NCBI RefSeq assembly: GCF_963678635.1
Contig: NC_087063.1
Span: 784,287-848,286, forward strand
Direction: 5' to 3'
DNA length: 64,000 nucleotides
Source: Symsagittifera roscoffensis
Lineage: Eukaryota; Xenacoelomorpha; Acoela; Convolutidae
Shown: positions 54,310 through 64,000 of the stretch, piece by piece
Position numbering within the stretch: position 1 is the stretch's first letter
Layout of the letters: each line of letters begins with the position of its first letter
Position numbers and translations under genes: made by a program
The notes under the pieces: generated by a model
The model's database searches: none
What the model was told of the DNA's origin: nothing
Seen by the model: the letters and a program-made list of their open reading frames with translations, nothing else

Positions 54310-54720
54310 GTTTTAAGTATTTCTTGATCATTTTCATACAAAAAATATTGCTCTTTCTCTCTTCCACTAGCTTGAACTGTTTCAACTCCTTTCATCATCT
54401 TCATGAAACGGACCCTAGTAGTACTCAAGTTTTTGAAAACTTCAACCTCCTTGAACTTTTTGGTGTTTTTTTTTGTTTTTTTTTCTTTTGCAGCTGATGA
54501 ATATTTTTATACACTTGGCAAATCGAACTACCAGCGGTTTATCTCTGGTTGCTTTTGATGGCAGTTTCAAAGCATTGGATATGTCGTTTTCAACAGTTTG
54601 TGCCTCTAGTGCATCAGCAAAATCTACATTTTTTTTGTTGTTTCCGTTTTTGCCCACAAGGTATCTATTCGATAAACGATCTTTTGGTTGAAGGATTGAA
54701 GCAGGCAGGTGTTTGATCAT
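54310..54720 (-). pseudogene. LINE ORF1 C-terminal fragment
   Basis: A 92-codon frame at 54442-54720 contains NDISNALKLPSK followed by KPLVVRFA, the typical D-I-x-x-a-h-R-L-P-s ... P-i-i-V-r-F block of LINE ORF1 proteins, then a Lys-rich stretch. A second frame (about 54320-54425) carries on with VRFMKMMKGVETVQ and YFLYENDQEIL. It is broken between the two, and the upstream start was not seen. Confidence 0.7.
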
Positions 54721-55825
54721 GATACTTCAGCAGTGGCATCTCTGCGGTTGAGCAATCTTTCAGTTCGGTTTTCATCGTTTTTCTCTGAAATTGTTCAAAA
54801 AGTTAATGACAACAATAAGTTAATCACATAACTTTTTTGCTTTCGCGTTTTCGTAGAAGTGAAGTTATATAATAAAAAATAATTTAATTATTTTTGATGC
54901 ACTAAAATTCAAGTAACTTTTTTTAAGCCGATGTGTATTCTTAGAATCAATATCAAAATATCGATAATTCATCTGGGATAAGCATACATATTCTTGAAGA
55001 ATATATAATATGGTTTACCACTATACATTTTGGTTTCATAATGTTCAAAACATATCAGAATTTGTTCGACGTAGGTGTTGGAGTTATGCTGCGCAACACA
55101 TATTTACAACTTTGTTTGACTGAAACTTGACTCTGGGTTTTAGAAACTCTACACTATCTTTATGCTATTTCGACTATGGGTTTTGATCAAACACTGAATC
55201 TTCACTCTGTACTGGAGTATTATGGTCCGCGATACAAATAGTGAGTTATGACCGATGTGGTTAACTCATAGAGTAATTTCGGATAGGGTACACCGTCTGC
55301 TCGTCACGCTATCTTATTTTCGGCACGCTATCTTATTTTTTGTTTAACTAGTCTCTGCTAGGCTCAATAGATCTAGGGTATACTGGTTTATTGCGGCTGC
55401 TGAAGTTCCTTAGGAGAGGCAACTAAATTCTAAGTTAAATTCAAATCTCTCTGGTGCTGAAATTACAAGTAATTTCAGCACTTACAAATAAGTGGGTTGT
55501 TAGTTAGATGGATCATGATTGGTTAATATTAAATACTTTACAGTGGTAAAATATCTAATTTATCCAATCATAAAATGTAGTTTAGATCAGGTTCCAATAG
55601 TCAGCATTACAGTTCTTTTGATAAAAAATCAAGTGTTTTAGCGAGTGTCAAACTTATGCCCATACATGTTCTGGCCAACCATGTCTGGATTTCCGTCGAG
55701 CTTTTGTATTGATAGAAAATGAAAGCAAACAATTAGTTTCAGATAATTGTTTTCGTAACCCACACTCACTTGAATATCGATGGTCAATGTTAAAAGTTCT
55801 CATAAAAATTCGTTTTTATTATCAA
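54721..55825. other. Spacer with a near-perfect palindrome
   Basis: No gene seen. GTGCTGAAATTAC at 55454-55466 is mirrored exactly at 55469-55481 with a 2-base loop. A direct repeat CACGCTATCTTATTTT lies near 55304 and 55323. Confidence 0.55.
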
Positions 55826-55834
55826 AGTTTAGGG

Positions 55835-56252
55835 TGGCGTCCCTCATGCTTGAGGGACCGAATGCTTGAAATTATTTTTAGCTTATTTTTCAGCCAATCA
55901 GAATTGAGTATTCAAAATCTCAAAGTAAATCGAGAAAATCTCAAAGTAAGAAAATAAATCCAGGCCATTAGTGTTAATATTGACCGATTAGATGATAAGC
56001 AGATGAGTTTTCAAGATTGTAAAAATTCTTATGATTTTGAACTCATAAATCTTGATGTTTATCTGAATAGTATTGCGGTTGTAACCCGCAATTTGTAATA
56101 TTTTTGATTTTTTCCACTGATTTAAAACATTTTCTGTTAATATTGACTTCGATTTTGTGAGAAAGGCATTTAGCCAATATGAACGCTAAGCGATTTTGAT
56201 TGGTTGAAGTTTTTCAAGCATTCGGTCCCTCAAGCATGAGAATCCTCCCCAG
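55835..56252. mobile_element. MITE-like element 1 with 9-bp target duplication
   Basis: Perfect 29-bp inverted repeats at 55843-55871 and 56212-56240, core ATGCTTGAGGGACCGAATGC. An imperfect outer end begins TGG, and an inner CCAATCA-AAT block is shared by both ends. It is flanked on both sides by AGTTTAGGG (55826-55834 and 56253-56261). At 418 bp with no coding frame of substance, it is a non-autonomous DNA transposon. A 9-bp duplication would fit a Mutator-like (MULE) relative, and 8 bp a hAT or P relative. Confidence 0.82.
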
Positions 56253-56274
56253 AGTTTAGGGCTGTTTGTAAAAC

Positions 56275-56670
56275 GGTGGGTATTCACAAGTACCAAAATG
56301 ATAAATCAGTTCCATTTGTACCAAAATAAAATATCAATCGCGTAAGTGCCAAAGATCATCAATAGGCCAAAGACTACTAAGCCGACTATTTTAAGCTCTT
56401 GGTTTAAGGTTGCAGGTGGGCGATAACTGGCTCTAATTTTCTTATAGATTCCTACCCTCAGTTGGCAAGCTCACAACACGTTGGCGCGACTGCGGCGGTC
56501 ACTATTCTGCTGTTTAGTTTTCTTCTGTTCGAACATTAGAAAATTAATGTAATAATTCTTTGGCTCACTATTCGACCAATCAGAAATCGAGTTGAATAAT
56601 TTTGGTACAAATGGGACAGAGTTTTCATTTTGGTACAAATGAACCTTGGTACAAATGGGTTTCACCTGTG
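56275..56670. mobile_element. MITE-like element 2 (imperfect TIRs)
   Basis: Left arm 56281-56335 and right arm about 56591-56655 are inverted relatives: CCATTTGTACCAAAAT appears on the left, its complement on the right, and a second GTACCAAAATGA block sits ~30 bp further out on each side. The right arm has an additional GGTACAAATGGGT repeat. An ATTCGACCAATCAG block is present inside. Target duplication was not resolved. No transposase. Confidence 0.6.
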
Positions 56671-57689
56671 AAACAAAGGTCAATTATAACAAAATGAGGC
56701 GTTTGCTGTGAGTTTAGCTCAGAATGTTCAGAACTAATTCTGATTTGGAAAAAATATCTAAAAGTTTAAAAGACTGAAAGACATAATAAACTATCATATT
56801 ACTAATATTGTATTTTTGACCATGCTTTCTTTTTCAGAAATTAAGAACAAAACAAATGAAACAAACTTTCAAGTTTTCTTAAACTTTCTTTGGGAATATA
56901 TCAATTTTTAAGTGCCGGGAACTGCTAGATGAGTCTTCAGAAACAACATCTTCTCCTTTAGTTATACTAAGTTTTTCCAAAGTGTTAAACATATAAATAA
57001 TTGATTTCATATAAAAATCGCTACTTGCTAGCTTTACTTACTCGGAATTGTACTAGAAGCTAATTTTTTTAACCCAGTTTTCGCGAAAAGAGAATATTTG
57101 TTTTAATTATTTTGCTCGAATCACGGCTGCAGGGGCTCTTTTATGATATTTCATTTGACCCATTCGGATGAGTATTTGTAGCTCATTAATTTGCGTTCTT
57201 TAAAAAAAAACAAAAAAAATAGGACACACCTGAAGAGGACGTTCTTCCCATCTTCAAACTTTACACAATTATGCACAAACTCAGTTTTTACACATTTATG
57301 CACACAGTAGAAAACTGGTGCGGCTCATTTGTCAAAAATTAACATACTTTGGAAAAGACAAACATCGTATTCTATTCATTAGGAGCAAACTCTTTTCTAA
57401 TGAAAACACCAGGAGACAAACAATAAGTTTTTGAAATAAGCTTTTGTCGTCATTTTTTAATTTCAGAAGACAATGCGGAACGCATATGCCAATCGCCAAT
57501 TGAATCGAAACAAACGTCGAGGATTGAAGGTTTTGCATTTGTCGCTACACATTCAAATTGTTTCTGTTGTATTCAGTAATTGCTAAAAAACAATTGATCC
57601 TGAATAGCTTGTTTTTCAATTATTGAATAGTTTTCGATACAAAGTTTTCTTCATCTCACATTAAAAATATTGTTTGTTCGATCATAACT
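56671..57689. other. Spacer, nothing recognised
   Basis: AT-rich. The frames of about 70 codons show no domain, and no RNA gene was found. Confidence 0.5.
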
Positions 57690-58020
57690 AAATTTCCGAG
57701 TGCTCCTAGAACACCCTAAAAATCGGTTTGACCCATTTTTTGCGCTGCAGGCAAATTTTAAATCAAAACCGGCCAAAAAGGCGTTTTCAGGCCCTTTTTC
57801 AATTTTTTGACCAAAAAATTTCGTTTTTTCAGCGCGCGCTCCCCTTCAAAATTAATACATATTGGCACCGAAGGCTTCTTTGGACAACTTTTAGGGCTAG
57901 TTGCCAAAAATGGATGACATCATATAGTTCAAGGGGTGGGGGGCTTTTGATTGGTAAGGGCGTCAAACCCCTGAGGAGAAGGGACAAACGCCACCACCCC
58001 CAAAATTCATCCCTGCTCAG
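57690..58020. repeat. Dispersed repeat R2, copy 3
   Basis: Diverged relative of 1965-2360, in the same orientation, with ordered shared blocks (AGGCAAATTTTAAA, GGCCAAAAAGG, GCCAAAAATGGA, final C/A-rich CCACCACCCCC). The two overlapping frames of 81 and 128 codons here are not supported by any domain. Confidence 0.5.
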
Positions 58021-59400
58021 AACATTAGTAATGTTTTTAACTGGCCAGAGTTGTTTTCGAGAATTGAAAAACAAAACAAAATTGATTAAAAAGATTTTTT
58101 TTTTCGGTTTTTAAAAGACAAGGATGCAGAGCGCTACATAAAAATTCAATAATTTGAATTTGTGCAATAAAGCTAAACTCAAACGACCGAACAAGGAGAG
58201 CCAATTACAATGCAAGTAGCACAGAATGTTCCGACCACAGTCTTGACAAATACAACAAAAAGTTTTTTTTTCAGTCGTTATAATAGTTTTTTCTGCGTGG
58301 TGATAAAAGGATCTGAACGAAAAACTAAAACTTAGGAATATTCAAAAATCATAGTAAAATAAGCAAAATGTAAAACATTTTTTCTGTAGAAAAATGACCA
58401 GAAAAATAACAATTCTCTTTTTTGGTTTTTTGAAATTTTGGTGAGTTTTTTGTTTCCAAAAAGGCGCTGAAATACTCAAAAAACTAACTTTACTTAAGAA
58501 AAACTAAATCTAGCAATTGTAAGCTTCTAAACTATTTAAATAAACTTTTGTAAGCCTGCTCGCTCACTAAGCCTGCTCGCTCATAAAAATCAAAAAATTT
58601 GTCCTATTTTTCAAATAATCGGAACAAAAATAAAACTCACACCCGACTACAAAGCTCCTACTCACTGTCTGTTTGCGGACATGTTTTGAATTTTCACGCA
58701 AGAAGCTAACATTTAGGAGCTGATTTAAGGGAGTGTCCTGTAAATCAGGAGTTTGGCCCGATTGGCATTTTAGATTAAACAACATGGCATTTTTGTTCTA
58801 CAAAGACAAAGACTCCTTGGGCGCCAGTATTAACTAATTTTGAGGCGAGTTATGCGCCAAAAAAATTTGGGCATAAATTTTAAATCAAAAGTGCCAAAAG
58901 TGACTCAAGTTAAAGTAGGGACTGAATTTGGTTGACCCAAAAAATCAAGTTTATCAAGAAGTCAGTTTGGTTGACCTAAGAAAAAGAAAAAAAACTGACG
59001 TTTTTAAAAACAAAACACTTTAAAAATTCGAATAAGGAGGCCAAACTGGGCATTTTTCGAATTGTTGCGGAATCCGTAACATTGCTTTTTTTCTTTGATC
59101 TTCTTTGCTGTTTTTGATTCCATTGAAAAAATAGCTAAAACACCGTTTTGCTCAAAATCGCTCCAAAAATAAGCAAATTTGCAGAATCCACAACAAAATT
59201 TGTGGAGTCCGCAACAAAACTAACGTTACAAGTATTTGTACGAGGAATCCACGGAAATTTTGTAAGTGGAATCCACATACATTTGGGAACGTGTTTAAAG
59301 ACTTGTCTCTGGAATCAAGGAACATAGAGACACCAAATTGTGCGCCTGTGCACAGTTTGGCCTCGTAATTCCGGTCCTTTTGCGAAAAAAAACTAGATAC
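58021..59400. other. Spacer upstream of the candidate gene
   Basis: AT-rich. A 17-bp tandem duplication containing AAGCCTGCTCGCTCA lies at 58552-58583. Degenerate AATCCAC / GTCCGCAAC direct repeats lie at 59150-59280. No upstream exon could be recognised. Confidence 0.45.
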
Positions 59401-59416
59401 CCAACTGCTAACATTG

Positions 59417-59430
59417 CTCTTTTTTTTCAG
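59417..59430 (+). promoter_or_regulatory. Likely 3' splice site (cis or trans) before the candidate gene
   Basis: CTCTTTTTTTTCAG is a strong polypyrimidine tract and AG, ending 87 bp before the ATG. Either a 5' untranslated intron or a spliced-leader acceptor would fit. Confidence 0.5.
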
Positions 59431-59517
59431 AGTTTTTCCCTTATCTATATATAGTGATTTGAAGCAATGAAAAACATTGAAGTTGTTGCTTAGGTAGCTC
59501 CAAGCTTCTCTCCAATC

Positions 59518-60114
59518 ATGAGCCGACGCTTCAGTTTGAGACGAAACGTGAGGTCGGAAATAGTTGACAGACATCGCAACAATTACAAGTCCCCTTCCCC
59601 ATCCCCCGCCCCACTAGACGACCAAGAAGACAGTGAGTCTGCGAACAGTCGCTCAAACAGTTCTATGAGTGCAGACCACGGCTCAGACGACGACAACGAC
59701 GACGACAACGTCGACGATCAATTGACCAATCAGAACTCAACGCGGCATTTGTTCGTGACTCAAGACGATCAAGTCAGCTTAGCAGGCAGCTCCAAATCTC
59801 AGAACTTACCCAAAAACCGAAGCCGTATGTCTAGCAGTTCCTCGACTCAAAACTGTGTCTTCGGTTTCAAATACGACAAAATGAAACACCTCGAATTAAA
59901 CCTTTGTCAGTCGAGTTCATATGCAGATCCAAAAGCTAGAAGTCTGTTTGATGTTTCGAAATGCGCGGATGAGTCACCGGACACTCAAATAGAAAAAGAT
60001 CCCTTTCTCATGGTCAAGTTCGTTCGGCCTTCAACATCCGCCATCGCTATTTCAGAGAGACAAAAAGAAGCTCGCGATGCTGTCTTATCAAAATTTGATC
60101 ACGTTGATGACTAA
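59518..60114 (+). CDS. Candidate host gene, 198-residue Ser/Asp-rich protein of unknown function
   Basis: The family is not recognised. The frame starts at an ATG preceded by an in-frame TAG at 59491-59493, so the start is well defined, and it is noticeably richer in G and C than its surroundings. Residues 1-22 are basic (MSRRFSLRRNVRSE). Residues 24-33 form a SPSPSPAP stretch, and 34-68 are acidic with Ser and Asp/Asn runs. Residues 86-111 are Ser-rich. The most ordered-looking part is 112-170, from CVFGFKYDKMKHLELNLC to DPFLMVKFVRPS. It ends in DAVLSKFDHVDD. There is no signal peptide, membrane span or zinc motif. A nuclear or scaffold role would be a guess from composition only. A strong splice acceptor upstream and an ATTAAA downstream support transcription. 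Confidence 0.65.
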   Translation: MSRRFSLRRNVRSEIVDRHRNNYKSPSPSPAPLDDQEDSESANSRSNSSMSADHGSDDDNDDDNVDDQLTNQNSTRHLFVTQDDQVSLAGSSKSQNLPKNRSRMSSSSSTQNCVFGFKYDKMKHLELNLCQSSSYADPKARSLFDVSKCADESPDTQIEKDPFLMVKFVRPSTSAIAISERQKEARDAVLSKFDHVDD

Positions 60115-60211
60115 TTATGCATTTTTCATCATGACTTAGTTCATAATCGATCTGTATTTTGTATAAATGTTCAATACGAGTTTTAATGTTGTTTTGGCCG
60201 GATAAATGTCA

Positions 60212-60217
60212 ATTAAA
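60212..60217 (+). terminator. Possible poly(A) signal (ATTAAA) of the candidate gene
   Basis: ATTAAA is the commonest variant of the cleavage signal and lies 98 bp after the stop codon. Confidence 0.35.
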
Positions 60218-60428
60218 ATTGCTAATATCTAAAACTAGAATTCTTCAGAAGCATTAGCTGCAAAAAATTTTTATGTGAGTTTTTTTCACGGAGTATCTCA
60301 GTTATCATCTGAAGAGTGCCGGGAGCTGGGAGAGGGAGGGGTGGCATTGGGAGAAAGGAAGATACAATGGCGACCCTCAATTTTGGTTTTAAATTTATTT
60401 TCACGACATCTATTCATCCGTTCCTTGC

Positions 60429-60483
60429 TATCCTCAGTATACTCACAGCCATAAATGGCCATCACTGAGAGTTAGTTTCACCA
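60429..60483. repeat. 55-bp direct repeat, left
   Basis: TATCCTCAGTATACTCA followed by GCCATAAATGGC and ATCACTGAGAGTTA. It recurs at 61114-61168 with about four differences. The unit contains nested inverted pairs (CTCAGT/ACTGAG, GCCAT/ATGGC), so each copy can form a hairpin. Confidence 0.9.
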
Positions 60484-61113
60484 AGAAGCACTATCCTTGA
60501 AGGGTAGCGAGTTGCCCAGCTACCCACTTTATGAATCCGAGCTTTCTAAACATCACCGGGTAAAAACCCTTCCTATGATTACATCATAGGAGCCACAGTG
60601 CTAAAGCATTTTGGCGATTACCATTCATGGCATCTTCGGGAAGCCAATTTTCCCAAAAATTTTTAACAATCATCAGGGGATTCTGTAGATTACAGTCCCC
60701 CCCCCTCCTGGTCTCCACTAACACAGCAAGTTGTGACAATAGTCGTCTCTGTCCGAAAACTTGTGAGACTACTAATGTCACTAGTCTGGTGGCTTTCTAG
60801 GCCGGATCCAAACATGGCAAGCGCAATGCAAAAATGTTGAGTGACCACCAAGATTCCAACTTACGCCTTTAAGCACTGGGCAATGCGTCGTTTGGCGTTG
60901 GCATATAAGGCCCCGTTCGTTGAACCGTCGGTAAAATAATGGAAGCACGTGGTCCAAAACGTCGCTTAGGCAATAGAATTTCCAAATACCCACTCGACAG
61001 CCCAAAAGCTCAGATCAAATCCCCAGGATACACCGGGGGTAGATCCGATTACTGCGGAACCCACCGCAAAAGACTACACCACACAAGGAGGTGCCACACT
61101 AACGTATCCCTTT
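60484..61113. other. GC-richer segment bracketed by direct repeats
   Basis: Composition is more balanced than the flanks. Frames of 60-75 codons exist on both strands (60584-60781 minus, 60781-61005 minus, 60939-61133 plus) but none shows a known domain. It includes an inverted pair CCTATGAT-ATCATAGG at 60572-60591 and a C8 run at ~60697. It could be a non-autonomous element with terminal direct repeats or a structured non-coding gene. Confidence 0.35.
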
Positions 61114-61168
61114 TATCCTCAGTATACTCATAGCCATAAATGGCCATCACTGAGAGTTAATTACACCA
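61114..61168. repeat. 55-bp direct repeat, right
   Basis: Partner of 60429-60483, in the same orientation, 685 bp away. Confidence 0.9.
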
Positions 61169-61169
61169 T

Positions 61170-62985
61170 ACTGTAACTTGTTATACTTTTTAAAAAACAG
61201 CGCCATCCCTATCTCTTAAAATGTTTGCACTGGTTATCATTGCTTATAAATACAATCAATAAAATTAGTAGCTTATTACCCGAATTGTTTCAAATTTCAA
61301 ACAAACCAATTCAATTGTGGAAGAAAGGAAAACAAGAAGGATTGTATCGGCTGGAGGCAATGAACATTCAAACTACCCTGGGAACCTTGGAGTTATCAAA
61401 CTAAGTTTTGGTAAAAAGAGGATGAATTTACGAAAAATAATAAAAAATCCACTGTTTTTAAAATTCTTCTATTTGTTCTACACAAAATGTCTTTCCAAAG
61501 CAATAAATATTGCCTCTGCATGCGCAAAACTTAAATAAATTAGCTGGCCTCAATTTAATATTAAATTAAATCTGATTGGGATAATGTTGACGCCTACACA
61601 TTAATGGAAATTGAAAACTTTCCATCTCATTAACAGTTTTAAAATCTCAATGCATTTGAAATCACAATGAAATTTTTTTCTAAGTTTGATATCAGGTCAT
61701 CAATATCTTTCAGATAACAAAAACTTTGTCCTAAATTTTACTGAAAATTCTCTGCAAAAAAGAAACCACCCATGCACTAACATTCCTTCCTTATCTTCCC
61801 GATTTTTTTTGTCCGAATATTTAAAGATCCAATTTCATTATGTGTCAAACCATAGCAACTAAACCACAACGAAAAATTTGAATGATACGACTTAATTCAG
61901 ATACCGGGATTAAACTCAATTGAAAATTTTGATTAAGTAAACAAAAAAAGATAATTTTTATGACAAAGTTCCCTCCACATTCAATGTAATATACCTACTA
62001 AATGATTACTAAGTATTAATTATTAAATGAAAGAAAACAATATCCTAATTAAAAATTAATATCTTTAACAGAAAAATAGATTGCCATCACTAAATATCCC
62101 CAACGCTTATTTTTGAACCCACAAAACTTTTTTTTTTGAAAAATGTGTATTTGTTAGTTGAATGTTTGTTCGAACTTGAGCTTGGGGCAGTAAAACTTTT
62201 CAAATAATACACCAAATTTTGTCAATTATCTCCCAGGAAAGGAAAATCTAGTTCAATCTCGTTGATATCTCGAGATAAAAACTTTTCAAATGAGTCTGAT
62301 CATTGTCAAATATGGAATAAGCCCCCAAAACCCAAAAAATCAGACAGAAGCAAACAAAATACTGATGACTGAAAAAATTTTAGACCATATACCTTTGTTT
62401 CATTTCTTTTTTGTTTTTGTCTAGTTTCGCATTTGAAAAGTTTCCACTTCTTTCGGATCTACAGTATGTTTGATAATAACAAGTTTCAATTCTAAAAACT
62501 TGATCGATTGTATTTAGATTTAAAATAACGTCTACATTTTTTGTTCTAAAATCTCAGCCGTCTTTACATGTAGTATCAAAAGAAAATGGTTGAAAGTTAA
62601 TTAAAATGGCTAAGTTAGGCTTTATTATGAAGGTCCTATTGTTTTTTTTTATTTTTTAACCCCGCATGCAATTTTTTATAGGGTTGCAAATTCAAGAAAC
62701 TTTTTCATGTGAAAACTCATCTCCAATGAAATAAAAGCTTCGCGATACAAAGGTTTGAGAGTAATTGTTTTGAACATGAGGGTATAAGTAGCTGAAAACT
62801 TGTTTGTTATATACCACTAGCTGGGGGCATTTTATTTCCTATTAGCTTATATCTTTTCTAACGGATTATATGACTCTAGTCCGCGTCTAGAAGAACCGTT
62901 GAACCACTAATTGATTAGTCCCGCTAATCCTAGTCAGTATCTTGGGTCGTCCGTACTTCTCGATCCGTATTTCTGAGTTTTTTTT
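61170..62985. other. Spacer, nothing recognised
   Basis: AT-rich. A fragment AATTAGCTGGCCTCAATTTAA at 61538 resembles the CCTCAATTCAATTTGG block seen at 290, 21990 and 29010. No gene was seen. Confidence 0.45.
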
Positions 62986-62989
62986 GTCT

Positions 62990-63175
62990 CAAAACGATAT
63001 CAATTTTCAGATTTTTTCTCCATTGCCCGCATCCAGTTTCAAGCGTTAATAACTGATAATAATATGATTTTAGTACCAGTATTACAAAAATTGAGAAAAA
63101 AATTGATTTTAATCAATTACTGATCGATTAGAATTTCTCTTTTTGAAATCAAATATAATCATTTATAAAACATTA
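62990..63175 (-). repeat. Inverted copy of the repeat at 1-180
   Basis: The reverse complement matches bases 1-180 over about 160 bp at roughly 85 percent, including the AACGCTTGAAAC-GGATGCGGGCAA end. It is part of an abundant-looking dispersed repeat. Confidence 0.75.
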
Positions 63176-63900
63176 GAATCGATTATAATCGATTATTTTA
63201 ATCCGAATTTCTAACTTATTTGTTTTGCAGAAACAATCTTTTATAATTGATTATAATTATTTATAACCCCTTTTGTTTGCCCATTTTGTCTTCGACCTTC
63301 CACGTGAATTGTTTATATTTTATGCTTTTTGTAGACGTTGGCTCATGAGAAAAATGGGAAAATTGTTTTAGCAGTTTTCAAATCAATTCAAATTTATTAT
63401 GTTTTTTTTTCATTTCCTCTTGATTATACTTTTTTAATGATGTACATTTTGAGTTTTTTTGAACACCAAAATATCAGCACACTGTTTTAGTTTCATGACT
63501 TCTATAAAAGAGTTTTTATCACCTACCGCGGGATTCTTTCAACTAATATGAAGGGATCTCTATGAAACTTATGTTTCGTAGTAAAACTTGTGTTCAGATG
63601 AACCAAAAAGTGACAAGACATCTTATTTTTAGAGATTTTTGACGAAAAAAACCATAATCTATTAAAATAGATTTTAATTGATTATAAGAGTTTATGCGAA
63701 ATTATAATAGATTATAAGAGATTATAAAAGATTTTTGGAACGTTTATATTATTATAACGGCACAAAAAAAATGTTTTCATTATAATGGATTATAAATCGT
63801 TAAAACATCTAAATTTTGCGCTGAAAATTAATTGTAATTTTGATAAAAGTGCAATTATAATTGTAATATAATCGATTATTTTCTCTTTTTACTGAATGCG
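63160..63900. repeat. Field of GATTATAA-type motifs
   Basis: More than a dozen GATTATAA / TTATAATC or near matches occur, often back to back (TCGATTATAATCGATTA, AGATTATAAGAGATTATAA), on both strands and partly palindromic. It resembles degenerate short tandem repeats belonging to the repeat at 62990. No gene. Confidence 0.5.
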
Positions 63901-64000
63901 GATGCTTATCAAAATTTTTATTTGCAAATGTTCTAATAAGGAGTGTAATAAACAGTGTGTTTTTGTCCGCTTTTTAGACAACCCGTCCAATTGGCATGAT

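Larger units (their letters stand above)
51950..54720 (-). mobile_element. Decayed non-LTR retrotransposon (CR1/L2/jockey-like LINE)
   Basis: On the minus strand the order is the ORF1 C-terminal region, apurinic-type endonuclease, linker, reverse transcriptase and the region after RT, each recognisable but split by many stops and frame changes. Diagnostic pieces are listed in the three sub-features. The length (~2.8 kb) is somewhat short for a complete element; the 5' part of ORF1 and the 3' tail are missing or unrecognisable. Element 2 lies ~450 bp beyond its 3' end. No target duplication was found. Clade assignment is tentative, but the linker before RT and the ORF1 motif fit the CR1/L2/jockey group better than L1. 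Confidence 0.85.

Noticed and set aside
55709-55957. 82-codon plus-strand frame
   Set aside because: It runs through the TIR of a MITE and has no motif.
57728-58114. 128-codon frame and its antisense 81-codon partner
   Set aside because: They sit in a dispersed repeat (R2) whose other copies do not preserve the frames.

Overview
The window is nuclear DNA of an AT-rich animal genome, most likely an invertebrate. The evidence is a decayed CR1/L2/jockey-like non-LTR retrotransposon, two Ty3/gypsy-class LTR retrotransposons whose primer-binding sites fit a tRNA-Ser 3' end, several MITE-like inverted-repeat elements, and satellite DNA. There are no operons, no bacterial-style genes, and hardly any long reading frame outside mobile elements. 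The sequence does not fix a species.

Layout. 1-1413: AT-rich spacer starting with a dispersed repeat. 1414-12510: a ~5.57 kb segment present twice in tandem (A 1414-6976, B 6977-~12510), each with ~4.05 kb of non-coding sequence plus the start of a satellite array. 5466-6980, 11033-21264 and 22617-28289: about 180 head-to-tail copies of a 97-bp satellite monomer (or a 94-bp form), ~17.4 kb in total, with higher-order repeats at several scales. 21265-22616 and 28290-29640: a ~1.35 kb non-satellite segment present twice, 7025 bp apart. 29821-36898: Ty3/gypsy-class element 1 on the minus strand, with 259-bp LTRs and target duplication TGTGT; young but coding-defective. 36904-44460: spacer with repeats, two GC-richer islands and one possible first exon. 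44466-51503: element 2, same class and strand, 306-bp LTRs, target duplication ATCTT, reading frames apparently intact. 51950-54720: a heavily mutated LINE on the minus strand. 55835-56670: two adjacent MITE-like elements. 59518-60114: the only good candidate host gene, a 198-residue low-complexity protein of unknown function, with a likely 3' splice site upstream. 60429-61168: a GC-richer segment bracketed by 55-bp direct repeats. 62990-64000: an inverted copy of the repeat that opens the window, then a field of GATTATAA motifs.

Most notable system: the two LTR elements share an unusual architecture. Gag, protease, RT and RNase H are specified by one frame whose ATG uses the last base of the 5' LTR, so the primer-binding site is also the first gag codons. 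Integrase is separated into a second frame, shifted +1 at the end of the first, with long extensions on both sides of the integrase core. In element 2 this integrase frame has no ATG until after the first frame has ended, which points to +1 recoding or splicing. The second notable theme is the layered growth of the 97/94-bp satellite (188, 679, 773 and ~2100-2200 bp units) together with its non-satellite flanks.
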